A stretch of DNA of 64,000 bases from Ruminiclostridium josui JCM 17888 (GTDB taxonomy: Bacteria > Bacillota > Clostridia > Acetivibrionales > DSM-1351). This document shows positions 46,675 through 56,348 of the stretch, piece after piece. The stretch covers positions 1,702,501-1,766,500 of the forward strand of contig NZ_JAGE01000001.1 of assembly GCF_000526495.1 (NCBI RefSeq), read 5' to 3'. The translations under genes and the position numbers were made by a program. The notes below the pieces were generated by a model that saw only the letters and a list, made by a program, of their open reading frames with translations, did not search any database and had not been told where the DNA came from. The stretch's first letter is position 1. The number at the start of each line of letters is the position of its first letter.

Positions 46675-46720
46675 CTCTAATAATTAGAGTTTTCCTCAAA
46701 TTATTAGAGTGTTTCTTTGT
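46675..46720 (+). terminator. Hairpin between agrD and agrC, partial terminator
   Basis: CTCTAATAATT (46675-46685) and AATTATTAGAG (46699-46709) pair around a 13-nt loop and are followed by TGTTTCTTTG. It may reduce kinase transcripts relative to the peptide. Confidence 0.55.
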
Positions 46721-46773
46721 TTTTACATTTTAAGTTAAAGATGGGATAATCGTCCTCTGGAAGGATGTGTAAA

Positions 46774-48117
46774 TTGGTGTGTATGTTGCATATAAGGTCT
46801 TTTTTACTGTTATTGACTGTTGTTGAAGGATTTATTTTTATATTAGCTTTTTATCTTCTGTCAGGCCAGCGTAAATTCATAAAAAATAATTATATACGGA
46901 TTGCCTGCTTTGTATGTATTTATACAATATATACGTACTGGATTACCAAGTTTTTGCCGTCAGGGCTGCATTCAATTTTAATTGCATCCCTTACATGTTT
47001 TATTCTAAATTATATACTTAACGGAACTCTCTTAAAAAGTTTTGTCAAAGTTCTAATTATTTTTTTGGGAATAGCTATTATAGAAAGTCTCATTGGTCTG
47101 GCATGTACGACCATCTTAGGCAAGCCAATGTCAGAATTGATTCAAAATAAAGAAATACTGCTAATATTAGGTACTATTGCAAAGCTGATTCAAAGTACTA
47201 TTGTATTAATATTATACAAGTCCCACGAAGGATTTTCCTGGTTGAAGGACGGAAATCCCTATCAGTCCAGATACAAGCAGACTCTTATAATGATTTTTGC
47301 AGTACTATTCTTTATGATAGGAACAAATATTTATATTTCCAGAGACCCTCAAAATCTACTTCTATATAATATTTTTACCTTTGTTATATACATAGTTTTG
47401 ATTATTTCAATGATCTCTGCCTTTCGAGAAGGTTCAAAGCTTGAAATTCTTCAATATGCGAATGAACTGAAAAAAGAAAATGTTTATCAGTTAATAGCAT
47501 TTAACGAAATGGTGGCTAAAGAAAGACACGAGTATAAAAACCATTTAAATACTATTTATGGCCTTTGTACCTTAAACAGGCCTGATTTAAGCGATAAAGT
47601 CAAGCAATATATAAACAATTATGCCAATAACAGTGAAGCCATGAATATAAATGTATGTTCAGGTAACGACTTTGTTGACGCCATTATAAGTGTAAAATAT
47701 AATAACGCCATAAAAAAAGATATAGAAATTTTTATTGACTTTGAAGAACCCTTATCAAGTGCAGTAATAGATGAGGATACTGCTGTAACTGTTATCTCTA
47801 ACATTATTGATAATGCTTATGAATCTATAGTAGAAATAGATAAAGAAAAAAAGTTTATACGACTTGAAACATATATTGAAAATGATACTTACTATATGTC
47901 TATTTCCAACAACGGTCCAATGATTCCCGAAGCAATTATTAAGAAAATTTTTAGTGCAGGGTATTCAACTAAAGAGAATACGTCCAAAAAACGCGGATTC
48001 GGACTTAGTATAGTACGATCACAGATAGATAAATGTGGAGGCAGTATCCATATTAACAGTAACGAAGAACTCACAGAATTCCTTATATCTCTAAAAGTAA
48101 ATAATCAGGTAAGTTGA
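46774..48117 (+). CDS. agrC: AgrC-type sensor histidine kinase
   Basis: About 447 residues. The N-terminal ~210 residues hold six or seven membrane helices, as in AgrC-type peptide receptors. The histidine region is AKERHEYKNHLNTIYGL. The GHKL ATPase domain has DNAYESI (N box) and RGFGLSIV (G box). Start is uncertain: TTG 46774 lies 9 bp after GGAAGG, but GTG 46777 and ATG 46765 or 46783 are in frame. It should sense the peptide made by agrB/agrD. No LytTR-type AgrA response regulator is found beside it. Confidence 0.85.
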   Translation: MVCMLHIRSFLLLLTVVEGFIFILAFYLLSGQRKFIKNNYIRIACFVCIYTIYTYWITKFLPSGLHSILIASLTCFILNYILNGTLLKSFVKVLIIFLGIAIIESLIGLACTTILGKPMSELIQNKEILLILGTIAKLIQSTIVLILYKSHEGFSWLKDGNPYQSRYKQTLIMIFAVLFFMIGTNIYISRDPQNLLLYNIFTFVIYIVLIISMISAFREGSKLEILQYANELKKENVYQLIAFNEMVAKERHEYKNHLNTIYGLCTLNRPDLSDKVKQYINNYANNSEAMNINVCSGNDFVDAIISVKYNNAIKKDIEIFIDFEEPLSSAVIDEDTAVTVISNIIDNAYESIVEIDKEKKFIRLETYIENDTYYMSISNNGPMIPEAIIKKIFSAGYSTKENTSKKRGFGLSIVRSQIDKCGGSIHINSNEELTEFLISLKVNNQVS

Positions 48118-48203
48118 CCGTTATTTATGTAAAAACTACACATTCTTCTTCAAATTGGTTATAATAATATGATAGCTTATTTTATTATACTTTGGAGAAA
48201 ATG

Positions 48204-51200
48204 ATGTTTAAAATTTCTAAAGACACTATATATTACTTGTCTACACCTATGAGATATAAGAAGGGCATGGACTATTTCAGAGATAAACGTATCAAATCCT
48301 TGTCCTTTAATCAGGAAATGCTGTTGTTTGACGCAACAGTTTTAGGGACTCGCCCGTATAATGTACAAGTACGGTTTACCAAGTCCGGTGGTCTTACCGA
48401 TTTTTTATGTACTTGCTCGGATTATGAAAAGACAGGAAAAGGATGTAAGCACATTGCCGCAGTTCTTTTCTTAGTTAAGGAAAAGGATGAGCAGGGTTTT
48501 TTTAATTCTATTGTCCACAAGAAAGCAGCAAAAGATATTTTTCAATTTTTTTCAGATAAAAGCTCAAGTGTAAAGATTCCAGTTAATGTTGAATTTAATC
48601 TTGAATTTATTGGTAGACGGTTTTCTATTACCAAAAAGGGACCCCTTGCCTCCCTATCTCTTCGTATAGGCACTGACAGACTTTACGTGGTGAGAAATAT
48701 ACGTCAGCTGTTGGAAAGTCTTAAAACCGGTAATGAAATTGTATTTGGGAAAGGTTTTACCTTTGACCCTGTGATACACGACTTTAAAGAGAGCGATAAG
48801 CCTGTTATTTCATATCTTCAGGAATTATTGCAGAACGAGAATCTATTATACTATTTTATAGGTGATTCAAGTAAGAATAGTACATTTATAGATAAAGATA
48901 TTTTTCTATCCGAAGCAGCTCTTAAAAGGCTTCTTCAGCTTTTACAAGATATCCCTTTTAATATAATAAATAATAATATAAAAATTAAAAACGTTTTAAT
49001 ACAAAATGAGAATATCCCTTTGGAGTTCTCATTGACCGGAAATGCTTCATCTATCGATTTAAATATAAATACAAAACTGCCTCTTTACCAGATAACCTCT
49101 GACTTTGAATATTTTTTACACGGTGAAACTGTTTATAGGGTGTCAGAAGCCCAAAGAGAATACTTTAAACCCTTTTTTAACTATATGCAGCAGGAAAATA
49201 CTAATAGAATAACCTTTATAGAAAAAGATAAGGAACGTTTCTTTTCAGAGGTACTTCCTTATGTTGAAAAAACTGGACAGATATACATAGATGAAAATGT
49301 TCAGGAAATGGTTCTGCGAGTGGACTTAGAGCCTGAAATATATCTGGACAAGTTTGAAGATATTATAACTGCTGATGTTAAATTTAAATATGGAGATCGT
49401 ATAATAAATCCATTCTCTGCCTTTGAAAATCAGGTCCCTACCGGCAAAATTCTTGTACGGAACATGGAAAAAGAGAGAATTATTATTGACATACTTGGGG
49501 AAAGTGATTTTAAAGTTAACGGTAACAGAATATATTTGGATGAGGAAGAAAAGATATTTGATTTTGTAAATACAATTATTCCTAAACTACAGGAGTATGC
49601 ACAAATATTTTATTCCGATAGCTTTAAAGCAATGACCATAAGAAGGCTTCCTTCATTTTCTGGATTTTTAAGACTAAATACACTGAATAATTTTCTCGAG
49701 TTCAGTTTTGATATGGAAGGTATAGACCGTGCTGAGCTATCGTCCATATTCCAAAATGTAAGAGAAAAGAAGAAGTATTTCCGTTTAAAAAATGGAGCGT
49801 TTCTTCCTCTCGATTCAGAGGGCCTTATAACTATGTCTGAAATAATAGATCAACTTGATCTGACTTGGGAAGACTTAGATAATGAGCTTGTTCAACTACC
49901 AATGTACAGAGCGTTTTTTATAGACGGTATGCTTAAAGAAAATGGAATGAAGTTCTTTGAACGCAATAAGGCCTTTAAAGATTTAGTTCATGACATTCAC
50001 GAACCCTCCGAGACTGAATTTCAAATTCCCGAAACCCTTAAAGGAACTCTAAGGAATTATCAAAAGCTTGGATTCAAATGGCTCAAAACTCTGTCCACAT
50101 ACGGTCTTGGAGGAATCCTTGCTGACGATATGGGTTTAGGAAAAACCTTACAGATTATTACTTTACTCCAGTATGATAAAAATGTTTCAGGACATGGGAC
50201 ATCTATTGTTATTGTTCCTACATCCCTTATTTACAACTGGTGCTCGGAAGTTGAAAAATTTGCACCGGATTTGAAAATAACTGCTGTTGTTGGAAACAAA
50301 ACAGAACGTGAGGAACTAATAAAAGAAGGCGCCAACTCCGATGTAATAGTCACATCTTATGCTCTTATCAGACGTGATATTGACAACTACAAAGATTATT
50401 TGTTCAGATATTGTATACTGGACGAAGCTCAGCACATTAAAAATCCGAGCTCTCAGGCAGCTAAAGCCGTAAAACAGCTTGTATCTCAACACAGGTTCGC
50501 ACTTACAGGAACCCCTATGGAAAATAATCTTACGGAATTGTGGTCAGTTTTTGATTTTATTTTACCAGGATATCTAAGATCACATGGGAAATTTGTTGAA
50601 AAGTTCGAATCACCTATTTCAAAGGGAGACCGTACAGCATTAACTTCTCTGAGCAAGCAATTAAAACCTTTTATTCTCAGAAGGCTTAAACAGGATGTTC
50701 TTAAGGAATTACCCGAAAAAATTGAGCATATCATTAAGGCAGACCTTACTGAGGAACAGAAAAAGCTTTATGTTGCTTACCTTGAACAAGCCAAAGGAGA
50801 TATTTTTAAAGAAATAAACGAAAATGGCTATGAACGGAGTCAAATAAAGATTTTATCCGTACTTACCCGATTAAGACAGCTATGCTGCCACCCCTCTCTA
50901 TTTGTAGACAACTATGATGGTGATAGCGGTAAGCTGCTGTTGCTTAAAGAAATAGTAGTAGACTCACTTACCTCTGGACACAGGATACTTCTATTCTCGC
51001 AGTTTACATCAATGTTGGCAATTATAAAGCAATGGCTGCAAGAAGATGGAATAGACTATTTGTACCTTGATGGGTCAACTCCTGCTGAAGAAAGATTAAA
51101 AATGGTTAAAAACTTTAATAACGGGCAAGGCCAAATTTTCCTTCTGTCCTTAAAGTCGGGAGGAACTGGTCTTAATCTCACAGGTGCAGATACAGTTATT

Positions 51201-51437
51201 CACTATGACCCGTGGTGGAATCCAGCTGTAGAAGACCAGGCAACTGACCGTGCTTACCGCATAGGTCAACTAAAGACCGTCCATGTAATGAAATTGGTTA
51301 CACACGGTACAATAGAAGAAAAAATATTACGACTTAAGGATAAGAAAAAACAGTTGGTTGATGCAGTTATCCAATCCGGGGAAACACTTATTACTAAAAT
51401 GACTAAAGAAGAATTAGAAGAGCTTTTCGAGATGTAA
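48204..51437 (+). CDS. SNF2-family helicase with N-terminal SWIM zinc finger
   Basis: About 1077 residues. A SWIM finger lies near residues 65-85 (CTCSDYEKTGKGCKH). A long middle region of the bacterial SNF2 type follows. The helicase core has ADDMGLGKTLQ (Walker A), LDEAQHIKNP (DEAH-like box), SQFTSML, and GGTGLNLTGADTVIHYDPWWNPAVEDQA with the following RAYRIGQ. Such proteins move on double-stranded DNA and are found in many Firmicutes with no clear role. ATG 48204 is chosen, 6 bp after TGGAG; ATG 48201 is the alternative. Confidence 0.9.
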   Translation: MFKISKDTIYYLSTPMRYKKGMDYFRDKRIKSLSFNQEMLLFDATVLGTRPYNVQVRFTKSGGLTDFLCTCSDYEKTGKGCKHIAAVLFLVKEKDEQGFFNSIVHKKAAKDIFQFFSDKSSSVKIPVNVEFNLEFIGRRFSITKKGPLASLSLRIGTDRLYVVRNIRQLLESLKTGNEIVFGKGFTFDPVIHDFKESDKPVISYLQELLQNENLLYYFIGDSSKNSTFIDKDIFLSEAALKRLLQLLQDIPFNIINNNIKIKNVLIQNENIPLEFSLTGNASSIDLNINTKLPLYQITSDFEYFLHGETVYRVSEAQREYFKPFFNYMQQENTNRITFIEKDKERFFSEVLPYVEKTGQIYIDENVQEMVLRVDLEPEIYLDKFEDIITADVKFKYGDRIINPFSAFENQVPTGKILVRNMEKERIIIDILGESDFKVNGNRIYLDEEEKIFDFVNTIIPKLQEYAQIFYSDSFKAMTIRRLPSFSGFLRLNTLNNFLEFSFDMEGIDRAELSSIFQNVREKKKYFRLKNGAFLPLDSEGLITMSEIIDQLDLTWEDLDNELVQLPMYRAFFIDGMLKENGMKFFERNKAFKDLVHDIHEPSETEFQIPETLKGTLRNYQKLGFKWLKTLSTYGLGGILADDMGLGKTLQIITLLQYDKNVSGHGTSIVIVPTSLIYNWCSEVEKFAPDLKITAVVGNKTEREELIKEGANSDVIVTSYALIRRDIDNYKDYLFRYCILDEAQHIKNPSSQAAKAVKQLVSQHRFALTGTPMENNLTELWSVFDFILPGYLRSHGKFVEKFESPISKGDRTALTSLSKQLKPFILRRLKQDVLKELPEKIEHIIKADLTEEQKKLYVAYLEQAKGDIFKEINENGYERSQIKILSVLTRLRQLCCHPSLFVDNYDGDSGKLLLLKEIVVDSLTSGHRILLFSQFTSMLAIIKQWLQEDGIDYLYLDGSTPAEERLKMVKNFNNGQGQIFLLSLKSGGTGLNLTGADTVIHYDPWWNPAVEDQATDRAYRIGQLKTVHVMKLVTHGTIEEKILRLKDKKKQLVDAVIQSGETLITKMTKEELEELFEM

Positions 51438-51450
51438 AAATATAGGAGTG

Positions 51451-51471
51451 TGTGAAGGTTTTTCTGTAAAT
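51451..51471 (+). repeat. IS256-type terminal inverted repeat, left
   Basis: 21-bp end matching the right end at 15 positions; the first six and last nine bases are identical. Confidence 0.65.
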
Positions 51472-51603
51472 ACAGCTTTCTATGATAATTTTTGATGAGT
51501 CACCCATAATATAAATGGAGTTCTCTTTATTAATAAATATAATAATTAAAGAATGGCATGTCAAGTACACCCTCTGTTGGGTTGTTGATATGCCATTTAT
51601 CGT

Positions 51604-52833
51604 TTATTCTGGTAATCTGCCTTCGTACATGATCGACAGTTCTCCATATACCTTACCCCAGTTTCTGAGCTGATTTGTCCACTTTTTCGTGGCCTCAAAG
51701 GTTGCCAGATACAGGGATTTCAGCAGGGCTGTTCCGCTCGGGAAAACACTCCGTTGGCTGTTCAAACGACGATATGTACTATTTAGGCTTTCTATAGCAT
51801 TTGTAGTGTATATGACCTTACGGACATCTGCAGAAAATTTGAATATAGGGCTGATGGCATCCCAGTTTTTCTGCCAGCTTCTCATTGCGTTAGGATATTT
51901 TTCGCCCCATTTCTCAGAAACTTCCTCCAGGCGATTTAAGCCGGTTTCTTCTGAAGGGGCATGATATATCTTCTTCAGATCTTCAGCAAATTCTTTCTTG
52001 TCTTTGTCCGCTACATACTTTAGGGTATTTCGTACTTGATGTACAATACAGCGCTGATATTCCGTATTTGGAAAGGCTACTCCTATTGATTCCTTAATTC
52101 CCGTAAGGCCGTCAGCACAGATGATTAGAATATCCTTAACTCCACGATTCTTAAGTTCATTTAATACACTAAGCCAATACTTGCTGCTTTCGTTTTCACC
52201 AACTTGAATCGATAATACCTCTTTTTTACCATTTTCGCTTATGCCGAGAATAATATAGGCTGCGAGCTTCTTAATAACGTTATTGTCCCTGACAGAGAAA
52301 TGTACGGCATCTATGTATATGATGGGATAAATAGTTTCTAGTGGACGTTGTTGCCATTGCTCAATCTCCGGTAACAAACGATCAGTAATATCAGAGACCA
52401 TTCCTTCACTAATTTCAAAACCATAAATATCTTCTATCTGCTCAGATATCTGCCGTGTAGTCATGCCCTTGGCATACATTGATATGATTTTATCGTCAAT
52501 TCCAGAAATATCTTTCTGACGCTTCTTAACGATTTTCGGCTCAAATGAACTTTCACGATCCTGAGGAACATCAATGTCCATTTCTCCATATTTGCTACGG
52601 ATAGTTTTACTTTTTTTACCGTTGCGGGAGTTGGGGCTATCACTACGTTCATAAAGCTCATATCCCAAGTGATTATCCATTTCAGCCTCAAGCATTTGCT
52701 GAATAGTGTCTCCGAGTAGATCTTTCAATGCATCTTGAATATCCTCGGCTGACTTAATATCATACTCCTGAAGTAATCCTGCGATAATGTTCCTTTTGCC
52801 TTCACTCATTTGTTCTCTTTTTCTTCTTGCCAT
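51604..52833 (-). CDS. IS256-family DDE transposase
   Basis: 409 residues, full length for the Mutator-like family. The DDE residues lie in YIDAVHFSV, IICADGLTGI and TTNAIESLN. The conserved RCIVHQVRNTLKYV block is present. No frameshift or stop is seen, so it could be active. Divergent from the element neighbours and with an internal hairpin (51553-51597) just past its stop. Confidence 0.93.
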   Translation of the reverse strand: MARRKREQMSEGKRNIIAGLLQEYDIKSAEDIQDALKDLLGDTIQQMLEAEMDNHLGYELYERSDSPNSRNGKKSKTIRSKYGEMDIDVPQDRESSFEPKIVKKRQKDISGIDDKIISMYAKGMTTRQISEQIEDIYGFEISEGMVSDITDRLLPEIEQWQQRPLETIYPIIYIDAVHFSVRDNNVIKKLAAYIILGISENGKKEVLSIQVGENESSKYWLSVLNELKNRGVKDILIICADGLTGIKESIGVAFPNTEYQRCIVHQVRNTLKYVADKDKKEFAEDLKKIYHAPSEETGLNRLEEVSEKWGEKYPNAMRSWQKNWDAISPIFKFSADVRKVIYTTNAIESLNSTYRRLNSQRSVFPSGTALLKSLYLATFEATKKWTNQLRNWGKVYGELSIMYEGRLPE

Positions 52834-52879
52834 AAAAAACAGCCTCCTATGATCATAGAAAGCTGGTCATAATTTTCTA

Positions 52880-52900
52880 ATTTACAGACTTTATTTCACA
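52880..52900 (-). repeat. IS256-type terminal inverted repeat, right
   Basis: Right partner of the 51451-51471 end. Confidence 0.65.
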
Positions 52901-53010
52901 AGCTCATTGTATCAGCGATTACTTATTTTTATACAATTTATACGAAAATACAGATATTAAAAAGAAGCTTTCCGTCTTGCAACAGCCCTTTGTCTATATA
53001 AATACAGTTT

Positions 53011-54126
53011 TTATTTCAAATTGTCAGGATTTAGTCCCTGTAGTTCTTCTGGTACAAAAAGCCCATCTTTTCTTATAAGCTTATCATCAAACCATATTTC
53101 TCCTCCGCCATATTCAGGCCTCTGAATAAATACAAGATCCCAGTGAATTGAAGACTTATTTCCATTTGGACACTCATCATAACAGCTTCCAGGTGTAAAG
53201 TGTATACTTCCTCTTATCTTTTCGTCAAAGAGGGTATCCTTCATTGGAGTTTCAATATAAGGATTAACTCCTATTGCAAACTCTCCAACGTATCTTGCTG
53301 CTTCATCAGTATCAAAAATTTCATTTATTCGCTCAGTGTCATTTGCGGTAGCTTTAATAATCTTTCCATCCTTAAATTCAAGGCGGATGTTCTCAAAAGT
53401 AACACCCTGATATACTGCAGGACAGTTGTAGGATATTACGCCATTTACTGAGTCTTTAACTGGTGCTGTAAATACCTCTCCGTCTGGTATATTCATCTTA
53501 CCATCACACTTTATTGCAGGCAGTCCTTTTATTGAGAACGTCAAGTCTGTCCCTTTACCTGTAATTCTTACTTTGTCAGTAGCTTCCATAAGTTTTACAA
53601 GTGGATCCATTGCTTTTGACATTTTTGCATAATCCAAATTGCATACATTAAAGTAAAAATCTTCAAAATATTCTGTTGGAGTATTTGCAAGCTGTGCCAT
53701 TGAATGAGTTGGATATCTCATTACACACCATTTTGTGTGTTCAACACGCTGTTCAGAGTGTACAGGCTTTGAAAACAGTGACATGTATATTTTCATTTTG
53801 TCAGAGGGAACCGAAGCCTTTTCGCTTACATTATCCCCTGACCTGATACCAATATACGCATCCATGTCTTTCATTCTTGCTAATTCATACCGAGCCATAT
53901 CTTTCACTTGCTCCTCTGTACACTGTTCAAGGAGTACTCTTTCCAGTTCGGGATTCTTTATTGTAAGGTATGGAATTGCTCCCACCTTATATACTTCACG
54001 GATTAATGCTCTTGACAGTGGAACTTCGTTACCGATATTCTCAATAAGAATTTTCTCACCTTTTTTTAGCTCACATGAGTAGTTAATCAAATTATATGCC
54101 AGTTTTTCTATACGTGGATCGTTCAT
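53011..54126 (-). CDS. Aminopeptidase, M29 family (AmpS/PepS type)
   Basis: Metal-dependent aminopeptidase of 371 residues that would trim peptides in the cytoplasm. Typical blocks are KKGEKILIENIG near the N-terminus, KGTDLTFSIKG, DGKMNIPDGEVFTAPV with acidic metal ligands, GEFAIGVNP, and IHWDLVFI with its His and Asp. AACGGAGG precedes the ATG. It lies 39 bp downstream of pepF on the same strand, giving a peptide-use unit. Confidence 0.88.
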   Translation of the reverse strand: MNDPRIEKLAYNLINYSCELKKGEKILIENIGNEVPLSRALIREVYKVGAIPYLTIKNPELERVLLEQCTEEQVKDMARYELARMKDMDAYIGIRSGDNVSEKASVPSDKMKIYMSLFSKPVHSEQRVEHTKWCVMRYPTHSMAQLANTPTEYFEDFYFNVCNLDYAKMSKAMDPLVKLMEATDKVRITGKGTDLTFSIKGLPAIKCDGKMNIPDGEVFTAPVKDSVNGVISYNCPAVYQGVTFENIRLEFKDGKIIKATANDTERINEIFDTDEAARYVGEFAIGVNPYIETPMKDTLFDEKIRGSIHFTPGSCYDECPNGNKSSIHWDLVFIQRPEYGGGEIWFDDKLIRKDGLFVPEELQGLNPDNLK

Positions 54127-54165
54127 TACTATAGCCTCCGTTTGTTTTATGTTAATTAGTGTATA

Positions 54166-55971
54166 TTATACTAAAAGCTGCTCCAGTTCTTCCAGAGTTT
54201 TTTCAAATACGTTTAATGCATCCTGGATAGGTTGTGGTGATGAAAGGTCTACACCTGCTATTTTCAAAAGTTCTATTGGATAATTGGAACCTCCGCTTTT
54301 AAGGAACTCTATATATTTATCAACTGCCGGTTTGCCTTCTTTATATATTTTTTCTGCAATTGCAGTTGCAGCTGAGAATCCTGTAGCATACTTGTACACA
54401 TAGAAACTGCTGTAGAAGTGCGGAATTCTTGACCATTCCATTGCAATTTCCTTGTCAACGTTAACGGATTCTCCGAAGTATTTCTTATTCAGGTCATAAT
54501 AAATATCGCAGAGCTCCTGTGCATTCAGTGCCTCTCCCTGTTCTGTCTTTTGGTGTATAATCTTTTCAAATTCTGCGAACATTGTTTGTCTGAATACTGT
54601 TCCCCTAAACTCCTCAAGATAGTGATTCAGCAAATATGCCTTCTCTTGCTTGCTTTCAGATTTTGATAACATATACCTCATAAGCAAAGACTCATTTACT
54701 GTAGATGCAACCTCTGCTACAAATATCTTGTATTCGGAGTATACATAAGGCTGAGTCATGTTTGTATAATATGAATGGAGTGCATGTCCCATTTCATGAG
54801 CCAGAGTATATACATCATTTATATTGTCTTGATAATTAAGCAATACATAAGGGTGCGTTTTATAAGCTCCCCATGCATATGCTCCACTGGTTTTACCATC
54901 ATTTTCATAAATATCAATCCAGCCTGAATCAAAGCCCTTTTTAAGATATCCGATGTACTCCTGGCCAAGTGGTTTTAATCCTTCTTCTACAAGCTTCTTG
55001 GCCTCCTCATAGGTAACTTTCTTGTCAAATTCTTCAACCATGGGAACATATAAATCATACATATGGAGTTCATCCAGCTTTAATACTTTTTTTCTAAGCT
55101 TCAAATACCTGTCCAGCAAATGAAGATTTTTATTTACTGTTTCTATAAGGTTATCATATACTTTTACGGGTACATTGTCGTTATCCAATGATGCCTCTAA
55201 GGACGAAGGATATTTTCTCACAATGGAGTAAAACCTGTTTTTCTTTACATTACCTGTTAGTGACGCACCCAGTGTATTTTTCATTTTGGTATAAGTACTG
55301 TACACAGCCTCAAAAGCATCTTTGCGAACTCTTCTGTCCCTGCTTTCCAGAAATGTAGTATATCTGCCCTTTGTAACTTCTACTTCCTCTCCTTTTTCAT
55401 CCCGAATATATGGGAATTTTATATCTGCGTTATTGTACATGGTGAATATATCACCTGCTGTTCCAGATATTTCTGTGGAAAGTGCAAGTATCTGTTCTTC
55501 CTTCTCAGATAAAATGTGCTCTTTTTGTCTCAAGTTTTCCTGTACCATAAACATGTACACAGAAAGCTCTTTATTTGAATTCATAAAGGACATCAGCTTC
55601 TCTTCTGGTATTGCCAACATTTCAGGAATAATAAATGAAATTGCGGTATAAACCTCTGTAGCAAGTGTAGATGCTCTTTCTGTCAATGCCTGATAGGTTG
55701 AATTTCCGTTATCCTCATCCCTTTTCATTCTTGCATATACAAAAACTTTGTCATTAAGGGATAATAATTCATCACTTTTCTTAAAGCAGTCAAGAAGTGT
55801 ATCAGCACTATTCCCAAGCTTGCCCTTGAAGTCTCCCATCTGTACTGCTAATTCTTTAACTGTCTTGAAGTCCTTTTCCCACGAATCCGTGTCCTTGTAT
55901 ATATCCTCAAGTTTCCATTTAAACCTATCCTCAATATCTTTTCTCTTTGGAAGTGTCTTTCCTGAAGCCAT
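54166..55971 (-). CDS. pepF: Oligoendopeptidase F (M3B)
   Basis: Zinc endopeptidase that cuts short peptides inside the cell, 601 residues, the usual size. The zinc motif is LAHEMGHALHS, with the third ligand Glu in FVAEVASTVNE. The N-terminal helical domain and C-terminal block FYVYKYATGFSAA are typical. CGGAGG precedes the ATG. Confidence 0.95.
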   Translation of the reverse strand: MASGKTLPKRKDIEDRFKWKLEDIYKDTDSWEKDFKTVKELAVQMGDFKGKLGNSADTLLDCFKKSDELLSLNDKVFVYARMKRDEDNGNSTYQALTERASTLATEVYTAISFIIPEMLAIPEEKLMSFMNSNKELSVYMFMVQENLRQKEHILSEKEEQILALSTEISGTAGDIFTMYNNADIKFPYIRDEKGEEVEVTKGRYTTFLESRDRRVRKDAFEAVYSTYTKMKNTLGASLTGNVKKNRFYSIVRKYPSSLEASLDNDNVPVKVYDNLIETVNKNLHLLDRYLKLRKKVLKLDELHMYDLYVPMVEEFDKKVTYEEAKKLVEEGLKPLGQEYIGYLKKGFDSGWIDIYENDGKTSGAYAWGAYKTHPYVLLNYQDNINDVYTLAHEMGHALHSYYTNMTQPYVYSEYKIFVAEVASTVNESLLMRYMLSKSESKQEKAYLLNHYLEEFRGTVFRQTMFAEFEKIIHQKTEQGEALNAQELCDIYYDLNKKYFGESVNVDKEIAMEWSRIPHFYSSFYVYKYATGFSAATAIAEKIYKEGKPAVDKYIEFLKSGGSNYPIELLKIAGVDLSSPQPIQDALNVFEKTLEELEQLLV

Positions 55972-56198
55972 TTTTTTACCTCCGTTTTTCCTAATATAGT
56001 TTGAATTACTGGTTATTATATTAGCTCTATTATTTAATATCTCACTATATTTAATAATTATAAAACAACCTATTATCTTTTTCCATGCATTTCCTATATA
56101 AAGTTTATTTACAGTCTGATTTTAAATAAAAATAGCCTTGAAATGTTGAAAATTTTTTAGTATACTATGATAGTTATTAAAAGGAATTATTTGTTTAC

Positions 56199-56275
56199 GC
56201 GCCCGTAGCTCAGCAGGATAGAGCGTCGGTTTCCTAAACCGCAGGTCGCACGTTCGAATCGTGTCGGGCGTACCA
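56199..56275 (+). tRNA. tRNA-Arg(CCU)
   Basis: A full cloverleaf with acceptor GCGCCCG/CGGGCGT, D-arm GCTC...GAGC, and anticodon loop TTCCTAA (anticodon CCT at 56233-56235). The T-arm is GCACGTTCGAATCGTGT. The 3' CCA is encoded. One T-C mismatch opens the anticodon stem. It reads AGG codons. Confidence 0.93.
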
Positions 56276-56280
56276 AGTTA

Positions 56281-56322
56281 AAAAACCGCTTAACTTTAGA
56301 AATACAGATAAGCGGTTTTTTA
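56281..56322 (+). terminator. Terminator after tRNA-Arg
   Basis: AAAAACCGCTTA and TAAGCGGTTTTT pair around a 16-nt loop, 5 bp past the tRNA CCA end. Confidence 0.8.
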
Positions 56323-56348
56323 TTATCCTTTTGAAAGAAAGTGAAATT

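Larger units (their letters stand above)
51451..52900. mobile_element. IS256-family insertion sequence, intact
   Basis: About 1450 bp with one transposase gene. Imperfect 21-bp ends: TGTGAAGGTTTTTCTGTAAA at 51451 and TGTGAAATAAAGTCTGTAAA read from 52900 inward on the minus strand. Fifteen of 21 bases match. A second shared block, CAGCTTTCTATGAT, lies further in at both ends. I do not see an 8- or 9-bp target duplication. It begins 13 bp past the helicase stop. Confidence 0.8.

Noticed and set aside
51443-52908. Target-site duplication for the IS256-type element
   Set aside because: The bases outside the two proposed ends do not match at 8 or 9 bp; either the ends are set slightly wrong or the duplication has decayed.
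48204-54126. Defence island built around the SNF2 helicase and transposase
   Set aside because: Neighbours are an agr set, an insertion sequence and peptidases; no nuclease, methylase or toxin gene is present.
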